Shown piece by piece: positions 33,535-45,119 of a DNA stretch of 64,000 bases (positions are counted from its first letter, which is position 1; each line of letters starts with the position of its first letter). The DNA lies in assembly GCF_040954645.1 (NCBI RefSeq), contig NC_092809.1, positions 76,740,435-76,804,434 of the forward strand, written 5' to 3'. The position numbers and the translations under genes are program-made. The notes beneath the pieces are model-generated. The model did not search any database and was not told where the DNA came from. It worked only from the letters and a program-made list of their open reading frames with translations. Source of the stretch: Diabrotica undecimpunctata (lineage: Eukaryota; Arthropoda; Insecta; Coleoptera; Chrysomelidae).

Positions 33535-36102
33535 ATGGGGTTCTATAACAAGATATGGGTTAATTATGGTGCTGAGGCGTTGAGGTTGCTCAAGGATTAC
33601 CAAAAAACTAATGTAAGACTAGCAAAAGAAAGGAATCGGAGACTTTTTTTATTGTCATGTCGTTCTAAAGGTATAACACCAAAACACATTGTTCATGCCA
33701 CCTCCTCTGTCCAAAACTATATTCACAGAAATGGTTTCTGGCAATTGCAGGGATGTCAACAAATTATCAGGTTAGATAGCAAACTTTTAAATGTTGAGAT
33801 TGCAACCAATCATAGAGTTCTCAAACAGTTAGAAAAATCACTCACTGAACAAAAAACCGAAATCATTAGATCAACCTCGGAATATGATTGGATGCAATTT
33901 TCACATATTCAATCTATTAGATATAATAAAATATTTTATTCAATTAAATCAGACAATATCAAAAAAATTAACTCACTATATCAGTCCTGTTGTAAATCTG
34001 TTCTTAAAACTGATCCAAAATGGATTAAAAATTTATCTACCACAACTATTCCTGATGATATTCTAGGTTTCTTGGCATTAGGAAATAAATTTAGCATCGA
34101 ACCAAAGTTAGGAAAAGATTTTCAAGTAAAAACACTTTTAGCAGACTTAGAATACATAATTTCTTCATTGCCATCTGAATTAGAACAAAACTTAATCCGA
34201 TCAAGAACCACCAACATTATCACTAATCACATTTTGAATACTTCTAAATCATCTAATACTTTTTTTCATAACTTATATACTAAAACAAAAAAATTTCTTA
34301 AATACAATCCTGAGCTCTTAGTAACAAAAGCAGACAAAGGTAATGTTACAGTCATCTTAGAAAAAACTCACTACTTACAACTGTGTTCTTCTCTTATAGA
34401 TAATGATAGATCTTATGTTTCACTTACATCCAATCCCACTCCTTCTCTGCAAAGGAAATGCAATACATTAATCGCATCCTTAGCCTCTTCCAATGAGATT
34501 GACCGTAACACAAAGAAAAAACTAACAACATATAATGGGAACATTGCAAAGTTTTATGCTTTGCCAAAAATCCACAAACCAACACTATCGGTTCGTCCCA
34601 TAGTAGCTTCCATTGGAACACCCACTGAAAATATCTCAGCTTTTGTTACAGACATACTTACTAATGCATATAATTATGAAAGTCAATATTACATTAAAGA
34701 TTCTTTTGAGATGGTAAATAAATATAATGGCTACATACTTCCATCAAATTATGTCCTCGTTAGCCTTGACGTTGTATCCTTATTCAGCAATGTTCATCTA
34801 GGAATATGTTTGACATCAATAGAGATCAACTGGGACCGTATTAGAGGTTGTTGTTCCATGTCTTACGACAGATTCATCAGCATCGTCGAATTTCTCTTTA
34901 ACAACACTTACTTCTCATTTAATGATAAATTCTATCAACAAACTTTCGGTACCCCTATGGGAGCTAAGATTTCTCCTATCATTGCAACTTACGTTATGGA
35001 TTATGTATTAGACTCAGTCATTCCTTTACTATCCTTTAATATTCCATTTATTAAAAAATATGTTGATGATATCCTTTTGGCTATACCCAATGACAAGGTA
35101 GATGAACTATTAGACACTTTTAATGATTATGACCCCTACATCCAGTTCACTATAGAGAGGGAAGATGGTAATTGGTCCGTCCCCTTTCTCGACATAAGGA
35201 TGATCAGGGAAACCAACAACATCAAAATAGATTGGTATCAAAAACCGACCCATTCTGGTAGATACCTTAACTACAACTCATACCATAATAATTCTACCAA
35301 AGTCAACTTAATCAAACAGATGAAAAATAGATTAACAAAACTATCAGATCCTTCATTTCATACAAAAAACCTACAAATCCTACAGAAACTTTTTATTTCA
35401 AACGCTTATCCAACACCATTAGTTAATAAGATTTTGTTTAATACTATCCATGACGAAGATATTTCACCTTCCTTCGCGACTAACAATGCTGATCCTGATG
35501 TCTTAAGTGGGAACCCAGTCTCTGATACTCCTATAAACAAATATTTTTCATTACCATATTTCAGAGATATCACTCCGGGGTTAACAAGGATTCTGAAAAG
35601 TGTTGAAAATAGCTTTGGCAATAATAATGACAACATTAAACTTAATGTAGCTTGTAGATCAGCCCTAACAATTAATAATCTTTATTCTAAGATAAAAGAT
35701 AAGACTCCCATAGATAGGCTTAGTAATATTGTCTACAACATTCCATGTCTCTCTTGCAACAATTCCTACATCGGTCAAACATCTCAATTATTGAAATCAC
35801 GTATTACACTACACAAAAGTGATTCTCGACTTCACCCTGACCGTTGTGCATTAGCCAAACATGTCCATTCCACTGGTCATCTCATGGACTATACTAACAC
35901 CACAATTCTCCACCGTGAGAACAATAAATCTAAAAGAGAGTTCATTGAAATGTCTTATATTTTCCTTAACGATTTCTCCATTAATGTTAAGAGTGACATC
36001 AAGAATCTAAGCGATATATACCACCTGTTACTTAAATCAGATACCAAGAACAATACTAGATCACAGATTACTAACTTGACTGATATATCCATTAACAACT
36101 AA
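33535..36102 (+). CDS. Penelope-like RT with GIY-YIG endonuclease (unit 4)
   Basis: 855 aa, intact. It differs from units 2 and 3 by Leu 514 (as in unit 1), Asp for Gly at 531 (FNDYDPY) and Leu for Ile in the NLQILQKLF segment. The catalytic motifs are unchanged, so it could be functional. It is the last unit; its 3' spacer runs into the TA tract at 36765. Confidence 0.95.
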   Translation: MGFYNKIWVNYGAEALRLLKDYQKTNVRLAKERNRRLFLLSCRSKGITPKHIVHATSSVQNYIHRNGFWQLQGCQQIIRLDSKLLNVEIATNHRVLKQLEKSLTEQKTEIIRSTSEYDWMQFSHIQSIRYNKIFYSIKSDNIKKINSLYQSCCKSVLKTDPKWIKNLSTTTIPDDILGFLALGNKFSIEPKLGKDFQVKTLLADLEYIISSLPSELEQNLIRSRTTNIITNHILNTSKSSNTFFHNLYTKTKKFLKYNPELLVTKADKGNVTVILEKTHYLQLCSSLIDNDRSYVSLTSNPTPSLQRKCNTLIASLASSNEIDRNTKKKLTTYNGNIAKFYALPKIHKPTLSVRPIVASIGTPTENISAFVTDILTNAYNYESQYYIKDSFEMVNKYNGYILPSNYVLVSLDVVSLFSNVHLGICLTSIEINWDRIRGCCSMSYDRFISIVEFLFNNTYFSFNDKFYQQTFGTPMGAKISPIIATYVMDYVLDSVIPLLSFNIPFIKKYVDDILLAIPNDKVDELLDTFNDYDPYIQFTIEREDGNWSVPFLDIRMIRETNNIKIDWYQKPTHSGRYLNYNSYHNNSTKVNLIKQMKNRLTKLSDPSFHTKNLQILQKLFISNAYPTPLVNKILFNTIHDEDISPSFATNNADPDVLSGNPVSDTPINKYFSLPYFRDITPGLTRILKSVENSFGNNNDNIKLNVACRSALTINNLYSKIKDKTPIDRLSNIVYNIPCLSCNNSYIGQTSQLLKSRITLHKSDSRLHPDRCALAKHVHSTGHLMDYTNTTILHRENNKSKREFIEMSYIFLNDFSINVKSDIKNLSDIYHLLLKSDTKNNTRSQITNLTDISINN

Positions 36103-36651
36103 CATACCTTTATAATTAATTTTCATTAACAAAAAATATATAACATTCCCTTGCTTTTCTTAGATACGTCTCAATAAGATTCAATAATACATGAACAATA
36201 TAATATAATTAAATAAAGAAAATCAAAATAATATTTCCCTTTACTGGGATTTAAATTCATTCGTTTTTTACCAATGAACCTTAACGACATAAAGATTCCT
36301 ACCAGCTAATAATGAAGTTGTCAGCGCTTGCGTTCTGGCTTAAACAGAACCTCACTTTTAACTATCTAAAAATCAAAAATTTAGTTATTGCCGACATTTC
36401 AAAGAATTACCTCCTTTTAAATGTAGTTGCATTGGGTTTTTCGATTAACCTTGGGTAAGCCTTTACGTGTCAAGTTCGAAGCTACCATACATTTCAATCC
36501 TTATAAAAAACTTTTTTTGCACATAGTAACAAAAAACACCACTATGTTACTAGCAAAGTTTTTTAATATTCTAACTCTACAATTCTAAGTTACGGTAAGA
36601 TCAATAATGTTTTAATAGATAATATATGGTAGCTAATTATAATTTATTCTC

Positions 36652-36705
36652 TTTCAGCCCTGAAGAAGCCAAATTAATTCTCTTTGGCGAAAACGTTCGG
36701 CGAAA
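36652..36705 (+). ncRNA. Hammerhead-like ribozyme, array 3' end
   Basis: Same fold; predicted cleavage after 36698. It lies ~60 bp before the TA tract that ends the array. Confidence 0.75.
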
Positions 36706-36763
36706 CAATTGATACACATTAGAGTATTTCTTGCAGATTTCCCCAATATTTAAGAGTTTACTA

Positions 36764-36764
<1 letters not shown>

Positions 36765-36833
<69 letters not shown>

Positions 36834-36836
36834 CAT

Positions 36837-36923
<87 letters not shown>
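36765..36923. repeat. (TA)n tract between two converging PLE ends
   Basis: About 160 bp of TA with a few GTA and TAC interruptions. The array ends on its left and a different PLE family ends on its right, facing it. Confidence 0.95.
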
Positions 36924-36926
<3 letters not shown>

Positions 36927-37120
36927 TAAACGTTAAATAGTGGGTTTGCAGCAATAAAAAATGAAACGAGTACTCTTTTAAATTTTTATTCCAAGCTTTC
37001 GGACATTGGTTGTCCTTCATCAGGGAGCTACAAATGTGATGAATAAATTGTTGGCGTTGGTATAATTAATTAAAAAATGTTTCTACTTACAAAATTAATG
37101 AGGTTGTATCAACGAAGATG
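36924..37120 (-). mobile_element. PLE terminal repeat of another family
   Basis: The minus strand carries a hammerhead-like motif, AATAAAAATT soon after it, and ends in CGTTTACT next to the TA tract. No coding part is attached; upstream (to ~37250) is AT-rich. The right boundary is uncertain. Confidence 0.65.
36990..37026 (-). ncRNA. Hammerhead-like motif with canonical CUGAUGA core
   Basis: Minus strand: TCC (37026-37024), CTGATGA (37023-37017), one extra A, stem II GGACA/TGTCC, GAA, palindrome AGCT (36997-36994), T36993, then GGA pairing with TCC. The core is fully conserved, so this copy could be active. Predicted cleavage is after U36993. Confidence 0.65.
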
Positions 37121-37944
37121 TATTATAATAAATGATGTGTTGATAAAATTTATCATAGTCTCTCATCTTTTTTCAATATATAAAAACTATTTTTATGTTT
37201 AAAAATTTAAAAAAATTATTATACATCCAAAAACACTTAATTATTCTAAATAAATACATGACATTATTTTGACAAAATTCTTTTAAATGTCAATTTATCA
37301 CCATTTATATTACTACTAGCGATTTTGCCTGTCACCATGCGATGGGGGATCCAACCAATTGCATCTACAATCACTCCACTTAATTTTTCTGTCTTTCTCC
37401 TATTTAAGGCTAGAACAGAATAATATTTTAATCTGTTGTACAACTTTCATAACAAATAAGTCACTGTTTGCGTAAAGTCGTCTTACGAAATCGACCTACG
37501 TATAAAACCAGCGTAATTCTAGTTTGACAATTTATTTGTTGGGAAAGCTCGAGTTTTGTATTATATTTCTTACCGATCACATAATTCGCAGCCAATTTTT
37601 TAGGATCAACAAAATTTTCAAAAGAATTAAAAATTAATTTTTTAAAATAATAAACTTCTTGAATGAAAGGGCCGGTCTATTCACCTCCAGATAAATATAT
37701 TCCTATCTGACAGATAGTTGTATGAAGGATAGACATTTATTTATAAAATAAAATGTACCCGTCTTTTCACGTCAAATTATGTTGCAGTTACTTATCTGTA
37801 AGATAAATGTAAACTTTTATTTCGGAACACACCAATATTTAATTAATTGTCAGAAAAATTACAGTAATGTTTTAATATCTGTTTTAATTATACAATTTGT
37901 GATGGCAGTAATAAATTAAATTATGTTAAGAAAAATGTAATCTT
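37121..37944. other. No gene recognised
   Basis: AT-rich. No repeat, frame or RNA fold that I can support. Confidence 0.5.
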
Positions 37945-38815
37945 TTTCTTCTTCTTCTAATGGCGCTACAACCCTTTGTGAGTCTTGGCCTGCTTAACAA
38001 TGTTCTTCCATTCTGCTCCGTCGGATACTTTCCTTCGCCACTGCCTGATGTTCATGGTTTTAAGATCCCTCTCTACGTCGTCTATCCATCTTTTACGGGG
38101 CATTCCGCTTGTTCTGTTTCCTTGGGACTTTCATCTCTGGACTACTTTTACAGCTCGATTATCTGTCATTTTTTATAGGTGGCCAAGCCAGTTTAGTTTT
38201 TGTGACTTTACAAATCCATCGCTGCATTGGGTTGGTCCAAATATCTTCCTTAGTATTTTGCGCTCAAATATTCTCAGTTGATTTTCATCAGTGATTGAGA
38301 GGGTCCACGTTTCACATCCATATGTGACCACTGGTCTAATTACTGTTTTGTAGATTCTAAGCTTAGACTCACGATTCAGTAACTTACTTTTCATTAAGTC
38401 TTTGTATGCATAAAAGCACTTACTACCGCTAAGAATCTGTGCTTGTATTTCTTGACTGATGTTGTTGTCATTTATTCTTGAGCCTAGGTAGGGAAAAGTG
38501 GAGGTATATTTGTAGATATGGTTGTCTACCTTCAGATTCTCATGTTCATTCAATTTTGTGCACTCCATATATTTTGTTTTGCTTTCATTTATATATAGAC
38601 AAAACGTAACAGCTTCTGGTTTCAGTTCTATAACTTTTTAGCTTAATACCCTTTTGTTGCGGCTTATTATGGCAACACCATCCGCATAAGCGCATATTTG
38701 CATTGATCTTGTATTAATACAGTCATTTATATCCAGTTTTCTAACAACAGCTTCTAAAGTTAGATTAAAAAGTGTTGTTGATAAGGCATCACCTTGTCTA
38801 ACCTTGCCTAAGAAA
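37945..38815 (-). pseudogene. LINE RT C-terminal half, 5'-truncated
   Basis: From 38815 downward the minus strand reads RQGDALSTTLFNLTLEAVV (RT motif B), then CAYADGVAIISRN (motif C, usual YADD changed to YADG), then an open block (38568-38173) with VVTYGCETWTL and FERKILRKIFGPTQ, and finally RKRWIDDVERDL, KQAKTHKGL and a (GAA)n tail. A short internal deletion removes the segment after GPTQ, compared with the copy at 12700-13376 of the same family. Dead copy. Confidence 0.85.
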
Positions 38816-38819
38816 AATT

Positions 38820-39655
38820 TAATAACGAATAAAAAAATAATACATGTTTAATGAATCTTCTCAGGTTTGTCCTTAACACTAAAACATTATATAAGGTTAG
38901 CTCTAACAAAAATGTTGCTGTAGATTAGAACAATTGAATCTTTTCAACCTTACAGCCACTTCCACTGGATGAAATAGTACGTTAACCTTCTCTTCCATAC
39001 ATAAAAAGTTATGTTGCACATCTGGGTCTAATATGAAATTCATTATAGAAATTGTATTGTTTAGTGGACTTCTTCAAAATGGCATTATATTATAGTCAGA
39101 ATCTCCTTGTAAGAACCCATTTCAATTATCTCCATTTAAACTTCTTATCAAGAATACAGAATTATTTATTCCTATAAAAACATATCCAAGAAGTATCACG
39201 AAATTGTCAGAATTTAAAATCAATATCCCATATATTATAATATACTCCATTGCACGAATATATGACTGTTTTAAATTCGGTTTAAGGTATCGATTTAAAT
39301 TGTCCAATGTGCTGAATTGTACAATAGTAAATTCTCCTCATTTTTAAAATACTGTTTGACAGAGATATAAACCTTAGATTTAAATATGAAGTCATGATAT
39401 AAATATAGAGTTGATAGTTTATAGAATAATTGTAATTCAGATTTTGAAGTATATGTTTACTCTCATTGAATTTAGTATTGTACACAAGGTGGTTTTTGAA
39501 TTAAGTGATTTACACGAAGTGTAACAATACTTAAGTGATTAAATAGTGTAATTTATTTAGTCGAATATTTAATTAGTAAAAAAACTTACTTATTCTCTTA
39601 TTCTCCTAATCTACTAAAACTATCATCAATCATCAGATTCACAGCCATAATCACT
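38820..39655. other. No gene recognised
   Basis: AT-rich. Two minus-strand frames (39122-39307, 39282-39485) are low-complexity and have no family. Confidence 0.5.
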
Positions 39656-39662
39656 GTCGTGA

Positions 39663-40690
39663 CTATCCGTAAATTATAACAGGATTAACTGCTTCTATGC
39701 CACCTTCACGGATCCACCATTCTTCAATTAAGTCTTCACATTTTTTTACACTTTTTTCCCTAATTTCAGGAGTGGCAATATCCAATGCTTGTTGCCATGT
39801 TTCCAAGACTGCTTCGTCACTGTAACCCTTGTATCCAATATGGTTATCATAATATGTTTTGCATATCCCCCAAATATATTCAATTGGATTGAATTGGCAA
39901 TGATAGGGCGGTAGTCTTAACATACGATGTCCAAAGCTATGTATAATTTCGTCTACTATATAATATAATATATTATGTTTGGATGTGCATGACTTTTAGC
40001 TAACGTTAGTAATTGAGGCTTAAAAGAGTATTGAGGAAATGTAATATTTTTATTCGTTAACCATTATTTTATTTTATCCTCGGTCCAGGTGTTTGTTGGT
40101 TGCTTATTTAAAATTTCCGAATGGTACGCAGCATTATCCAGTACTATAACGGATGATTCATGAAAACTTGGCAACAGTTTTTCTTTCAACCATTTCACAA
40201 AAATCTCCGTATTCATATTGTCATGATAATCGGCTGATTTTGATTTTGATGAAAACACAAGATCGGCTCCCTCAATAAAACCATGTTTTCCACCTGCATG
40301 AACTATAATATATCTCTTTCCCTCGTTATCGATGTGTTTTATGGATTTCATACTCTCGCCCTGCCGAATTCGTTTGATACTGCCTTTAGCAAAAATCCAT
40401 GTTTCGTCTAAATAAACGAAGGAAGAACATTCTTTTTTAAATTTGATATTTCTTAAAAATTCTATTCTTTTGTGAACGACACTCTTTCACACAAAGCCTT
40501 TCTATTGTCTTCCTTTTTGAATTTAAAGTCAATCTGTCTTAAAACTCTCCAGAGACTTGGACTGGAAATTTCAAATATATTTCTGTCTTTTAATTTTTGT
40601 AGAGCTGAATCTAAAGAAACATGTTCTTTCTTTTCGCGCATTTTATATATTATTGTCTCAAGGATTTCAAATTATAGAAGATTTATTGAA
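39663..40690 (-). pseudogene. Second long-spacer DDE transposase relic
   Basis: Minus-strand blocks: KMREKKEHVSLDSALQKL and SLWRVLRQIDFKFKK (N-terminal), CSSFVYLDETWIFAKGS (first Asp), RYIIVHAGGKHGFIEGADL, SADYHDNMNTEIFVKWL, SVIVLDNAAYHSEIL (second Asp), and RMLRLPPYHCQFNPIEYIW (Glu). The order and motifs match the DD82E protein at 9719-11056, and the D-to-E gap is again about 80 residues, with a stop and frameshifts in it. It belongs to the same broad IS630-like branch but a different family. No terminal repeats were found. Confidence 0.78.
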
Positions 40691-40699
40691 AGTTTTGAA

Positions 40700-41820
40700 A
40701 ATTTCCTACTATACTCTGGATATCTTGTATACTTACTCTGAGTCTTGTTTATATATAATTGAATGTATTTTATAATTATTAAAAGAATCTGACTATATAC
40801 TATATTATACTATGTGCATATTTTTCATTATTGAATCAATAGCACCAATATCTCTTGAAAAAGGTTAATTAATCTATTTTTTAATTATCAAGATTATGAA
40901 AATATTGAAACCCTAAACTAATTAAATGAAAATATGTATACACCTACTTTTACAATTATTTATTAACAACTATTTATAATATTTTCTCAGAATATAGATC
41001 ACTCTCGATTTACTTAATCTTAATCTTTTAAAAAAGTCTTTATTATTACAAAAATTAAAATATTTAATTCTGCATCAAATAATATATTCTCGCACTAAGT
41101 TTATAAACATTAAACATCATACTGATCATACTGTCCGATTTCATTAAATCTTTTAATATCCATGTCTCTAACCTATACTAAACAACAATATTTGGGTTAT
41201 ATTTTTGATTTCTCGATAACCTACAACATAACGAACTAAAATAAACACAATTTATTTTCCAGTTTTATTCAGTACTTTATTTGGCAAATAAATATTTTAT
41301 CTGTCAGTTTATCTTTTCAGATTTCTTTCCTAGGTGACGCTAGAATTTTAAATATAAACTAACATAAAACTTTAAATTATTTTTTATTAAATCGTACATT
41401 AAAAATATTATTTATTAATTATATTAATACATGTAATCAATATTTTTTGTATTATTAATTAAACTAATCGTTTCAAAAACAAAGTATGATTGACTCATAG
41501 GTTGAAATGTCAGTAGTATCGTTTCAAGAACAAAATTTGATTGAAATGTCAAACGTTGGTAGTTCAGATTTCTTTCCTAGATGGCGTCGTTAGTTTACTG
41601 GACAAATGGTGTGACTTGTCATCATAGCCCTTTATGTATAAATAGATAGATATATCTTAACTATTTCATGTTTTTTTACATTACTTTTTTGGCTGATTTT
41701 TATGGTAGGTACTTTATAGCGGTATTTAAATCGTCGTGTTTTCAATTTAACCAGTTTTTTGGTATCATTTTTTAATTTCTTTATTAGTTTTTAAATTTTC
41801 AAAACCCAAGAGCTTTGATT
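40700..41820. other. No gene recognised
   Basis: Very AT-rich. I see nothing that can be supported. Confidence 0.5.
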
Positions 41821-41824
41821 GCCC

Positions 41825-42240
41825 AAGAGCAATGATTACCAACTTCTTTTGGCCTGAATTGGATGATATGGACGTCAACGATCTGTGGTTTCAGCATAAC
41901 GGCGCCACGTGTCACACAGCTCATGCCCGACATTCTACTCAAGCACGAGGGCATGGCCATCTCACGTGGAGGTATTCTGAATTGACCCCGAGATTTTACC
42001 CCATAAGACTATTTCTTCTAGGGTTTTCTTAAGTTACAGGTCTATGCGAATATGTCTCAAACCACAGCAGCTCTCAAAAGTCAACATAACCCGTGCGAAC
42101 GGTTAAATTTATGCTCCAGAGTCATGTAAAATTGGCCATTTCGGATGCGCGCCACAGAGCCAAGCCGCGGAGGAGTTTTGAACGATGTTTCAAATATTCC
42201 ATACATATTTAATGTCAACATCGAGGGCCTTTAAAACGAA
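41825..42240 (+). pseudogene. mariner transposase relic (C-terminal half)
   Basis: The frame reads FFWPELDDMDVNDLWFQHNG (second catalytic Asp changed to Asn), ATCHTAHA, a damaged DFFLWG block (LFLLGFS), VYANMSQTTAALK, and RGGVLNDV near the end. This is the mariner branch that appears as SETMAR-like transposase in many insects. It is different from the copies at 2185 and 22250. 5' part absent. Confidence 0.78.
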
Positions 42241-42249
42241 TAAAAAATT

Positions 42250-43365
42250 TCATATAAATATGTATGTATATATATACATTATATTATTACATTTTATATT
42301 TAATTTAATTAAAATGTATACAAAGAAATAAAGTAGATCCTACAAATTGGAATCCGTTCATGTTTGGATTCACAGATCTCCTGAGGCAGAAAATAATTGC
42401 ACTAATCCGCATGTATGTTTGTACAGAGCAAGAACACTGTACTTTCGTACTTTTTCATTACAACTTTGAAAAAGAGAGTTAATGAAATCGTCGTTTTAAT
42501 TTTGTTCAGTTTTTTTATCTTTCAGTTATATAAGCTTGTCACATTCGTAGACGGACAAACCATTCTTTGTCCGTACTCCCAATTAATTATACATAGCGAA
42601 ATTATGTAAGGAAAAAATAATTGCCGAAGAACTCTGGAGAACTGTTTTAATTAAACGGTATTAAAATAATAACTGACATTATCGTTATTCAGCCTTCTCA
42701 GTTTGCTCGCAAAGTTGACAGATACATTCTCTAATATTTATTCTTTACTTTTGTATCAGTGTGCGCGTCCGCACTAGTGCAGCCAAAACTACAAACAGAT
42801 TCAGAAAAAACTGTTGATGGATTTGGATTTAACATTAAAAGTTATGTGGGTGAAAATGACGTGATAACGCATTTATCATGAATATGAAAAAACAGGCAGG
42901 CGCTGATCTAGAAATTCATAATAGGGGGGAACGACTTACCGAAAATTTTTCAGATTTAGCAATACGTTTCACACTCCCTATAAGAGGAAAATTCACTCAT
43001 CCCAGATGTCTACGGTATCAAAAGGATTGAGTTCTGGTGGTACTCCTCCCGTGTTAATGAGCCATAGGTGACTTGGTACGTCGGAGTATCTCCCAAAAAT
43101 TTTCTTACGCTTCTAGGTGTTGAGAGCAGTAGTGCTTTCTGTCTACTGTCTAAAGCCGCGTAGACCCCCCTCTGAACACTTGCGACACTATAGTGCAAAT
43201 ATTGATTTATTTATGAAGCAATGTTATAAAAATAAATACTGTGTGGGTAAATAAAAACTCTTCATCCAGGTTTGGCTCTTATTGATGCAAAAAACAAAAA
43301 ATAAACTCTCAGACCCGTCAATTTTTACTTGTAGAGGAGCCCTTCTTCTTCACGTGCCATATTAG

Positions 43366-43370
<5 letters not shown>
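42250..43370. other. Mostly unassigned
   Basis: A 62-codon minus-strand frame (43010-43198, VASVQRGVYAALDSRQK) is of more balanced composition and may be a transposon scrap, but I do not recognise it. The remainder is AT-rich. Confidence 0.35.

Positions 43371-43428
<58 letters not shown>
43371..43428. repeat. (TA)n microsatellite
   Basis: Pure TA run of ~58 bp. On its right lies a weak LINE-like fragment (43430-43740, minus strand: LRQRMIEVLCLVCTLAWNKS), which may be another retroelement end at a TA tract; support is low. Confidence 0.9.
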
Positions 43429-43432
<4 letters not shown>

Positions 43433-43849
43433 TTGTTTGCTACATGGAATAATTATTGTCCAGCATTTGGTATCTGAGTCTATTCACGAATGTTTTTTAG
43501 TTAAGAAATCTATTTTCGTCCTACACCTCTCCCACCGAAGAATTAGTTGTAGTATTCTATATCGATTTTCCCTTCATTAAGTAGTTCATGCATTCCTTAT
43601 ACTTCCTTAAAGTATCAAGCAAGTTCATGCTTGATAATTTAAGGATCCGCACTTTTGTTCCATGCAAGGGTGCAGACCAAACATAGCACTTCAATCATTC
43701 TTTGTCTTAGTTCTAAACAGATGGTTATTTGAAATAAATGTCTTCACTTGAGTGGTTTTAGTTGTGCTCTATTTCGTTATCGTTAATATATCGTTATATC
43801 AATGTGTATTGGTAAAGTGATAAAAATAGGACACAGAAATCCTCCCTAG

Positions 43850-45115
43850 CCCTTCCCCAAAATACACAAAAAAGGAGATATCTTTGAATGCTCTAACCAC
43901 AGAGGAATTACGCTTCTAAATGCAGCGTATAAACTATTTTCCACAGTACTATGTCACCGTATGGCACCATATGCAGAACGGATAGTAGCAAAATATCAGG
44001 CTGGCTTCAGAGGTGGTAAATCGACAATTCACCAGATTGCAATCCTGAAACAAATTTTGAAAAAAACACTGGAATATGGCATCGAAACTTATCACATATT
44101 TTTAGACTACAAAGCAGCCTACGACTTTGTGAATAGAAGAGATATATTTAAAGCAATAAAATAGGATGAAATACCAAATCAAATGGTAAATTTTACAAAA
44201 CTGACTCTTTGAAAGTTGAATATAGAGTACGAATTCAGGGGGAGCTGTCAGGCGACAGGGAGACCCTCTCTTTTTATACTGTTCAATCTGGCTCTGGAGA
44301 AGTAATACGTATGTCACAAATCATAACCACTTGTTCAATATTTAATAAATTAGTGTAAATCCTGGCCTATGCTGATGATATCAATATTGTTGGCAGAACG
44401 GAAAACGCTGTACGAGAGGCGTATGTAGCATTAAAAGGATCAGCTATAAAAATGAGTTTAATAATAAACACCAACAAAAAGAAGTATATTAAAATAAGCA
44501 CGCAACCACAAATACTACGGCCACTTGTTATAGAAAACGACGTCATCGAAGCAGTGAACGAATTTGTATACCTGGGAGCGCTCCTTAACACTGAAAATAA
44601 TACTACCGCAGAATCTGTACGTCCAACAGATGCTGTTTTGGGCTCAATCTCCTGGCCTCAATTATATCGATAAATACAAAAATAAAACTCTACAAAACAA
44701 TAATACGCCCAGTCCTAACATATGGTTCAGAGACCTGGACTCTAACAAAAAGTAAAGAAAACATGTTGGAATGTTTCGAAAGAAAAGTACTAAGGCAAAT
44801 GTATGGAATGGAATGACAATAGAGTGTGGAGAAGACGATACAACGATCTTTATCGAATATACCAGGAACCTGATATCGTAAAACATATTAAGATATGACG
44901 TCTGAGGTGGATAGGGCATGTAATGTAGATGGAACAAAATGACCCAGCTAATAAAACGCTCCTTGATAGCTCCTTGATAATATCGATGAAGACATGATAA
45001 ATATGGGAATATGTGGTTGGTAAAAAAAGAAGATGGATAGGGAAGACTGGAGAGAAATTCTTAAGGAGACTAGGACCCACACAGGGTTGTAAAGCCAGAA
45101 TGATGATGATGATGA
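43850..45115 (+). pseudogene. LINE reverse transcriptase, nearly full RT but broken
   Basis: RT motifs in order: NHRGITLLNAAYKLFSTVL, YQAGFRGGKSTIHQI, YHIFLDYKAAYDFVNR (motif A), GRPSLFILFNLALE (motif B, damaged), LAYADDINIVGRT (motif C, 44369-44400), MSLIINTNKKKYIKIS, then EFVYLGALL and, in broken frames, MEWNDNRVWRRRYND, RLRWIGHVM and HRVVKPE. It ends in a (TGA)n tail near 45110. Several stops and frameshifts; the endonuclease domain is missing. It is a third LINE family in this window. Confidence 0.85.
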
Positions 45116-45119
45116 TAAA

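Larger units (their letters stand above)
24546..36764 (+). mobile_element. Tandem array of Penelope-like elements (3275-bp unit)
   Basis: Four head-to-tail units: a 5'-truncated one (24546-26939) and three full ones (26940-30214, 30215-33489, 33490-36764), all with an exact 3275-bp period. Comparing the units shows only a handful of substitutions, and units 2 and 3 look identical. The array ends at TTTACTAT immediately before a TA tract. Each full unit holds an 855-aa ORF plus a ~707-bp spacer with a candidate intron and a hammerhead-like ribozyme. Tandem arrangement with a truncated first copy is a known PLE feature. The near identity means recent amplification, or an assembly duplication. 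Confidence 0.93.

Noticed and set aside
24599..35636. Repeated minus-strand frames of 65 and 76 codons inside each PLE unit
   Set aside because: They are antisense shadows of the 855-aa ORF and recur only because the unit recurs.
24546..36764. Reading the 3275-bp repeat as satellite DNA or a multicopy host gene family
   Set aside because: Each unit encodes a complete PLE RT with GIY-YIG domain and ends on a TA tract, so it is a mobile-element array. An assembly duplication remains possible and is noted.
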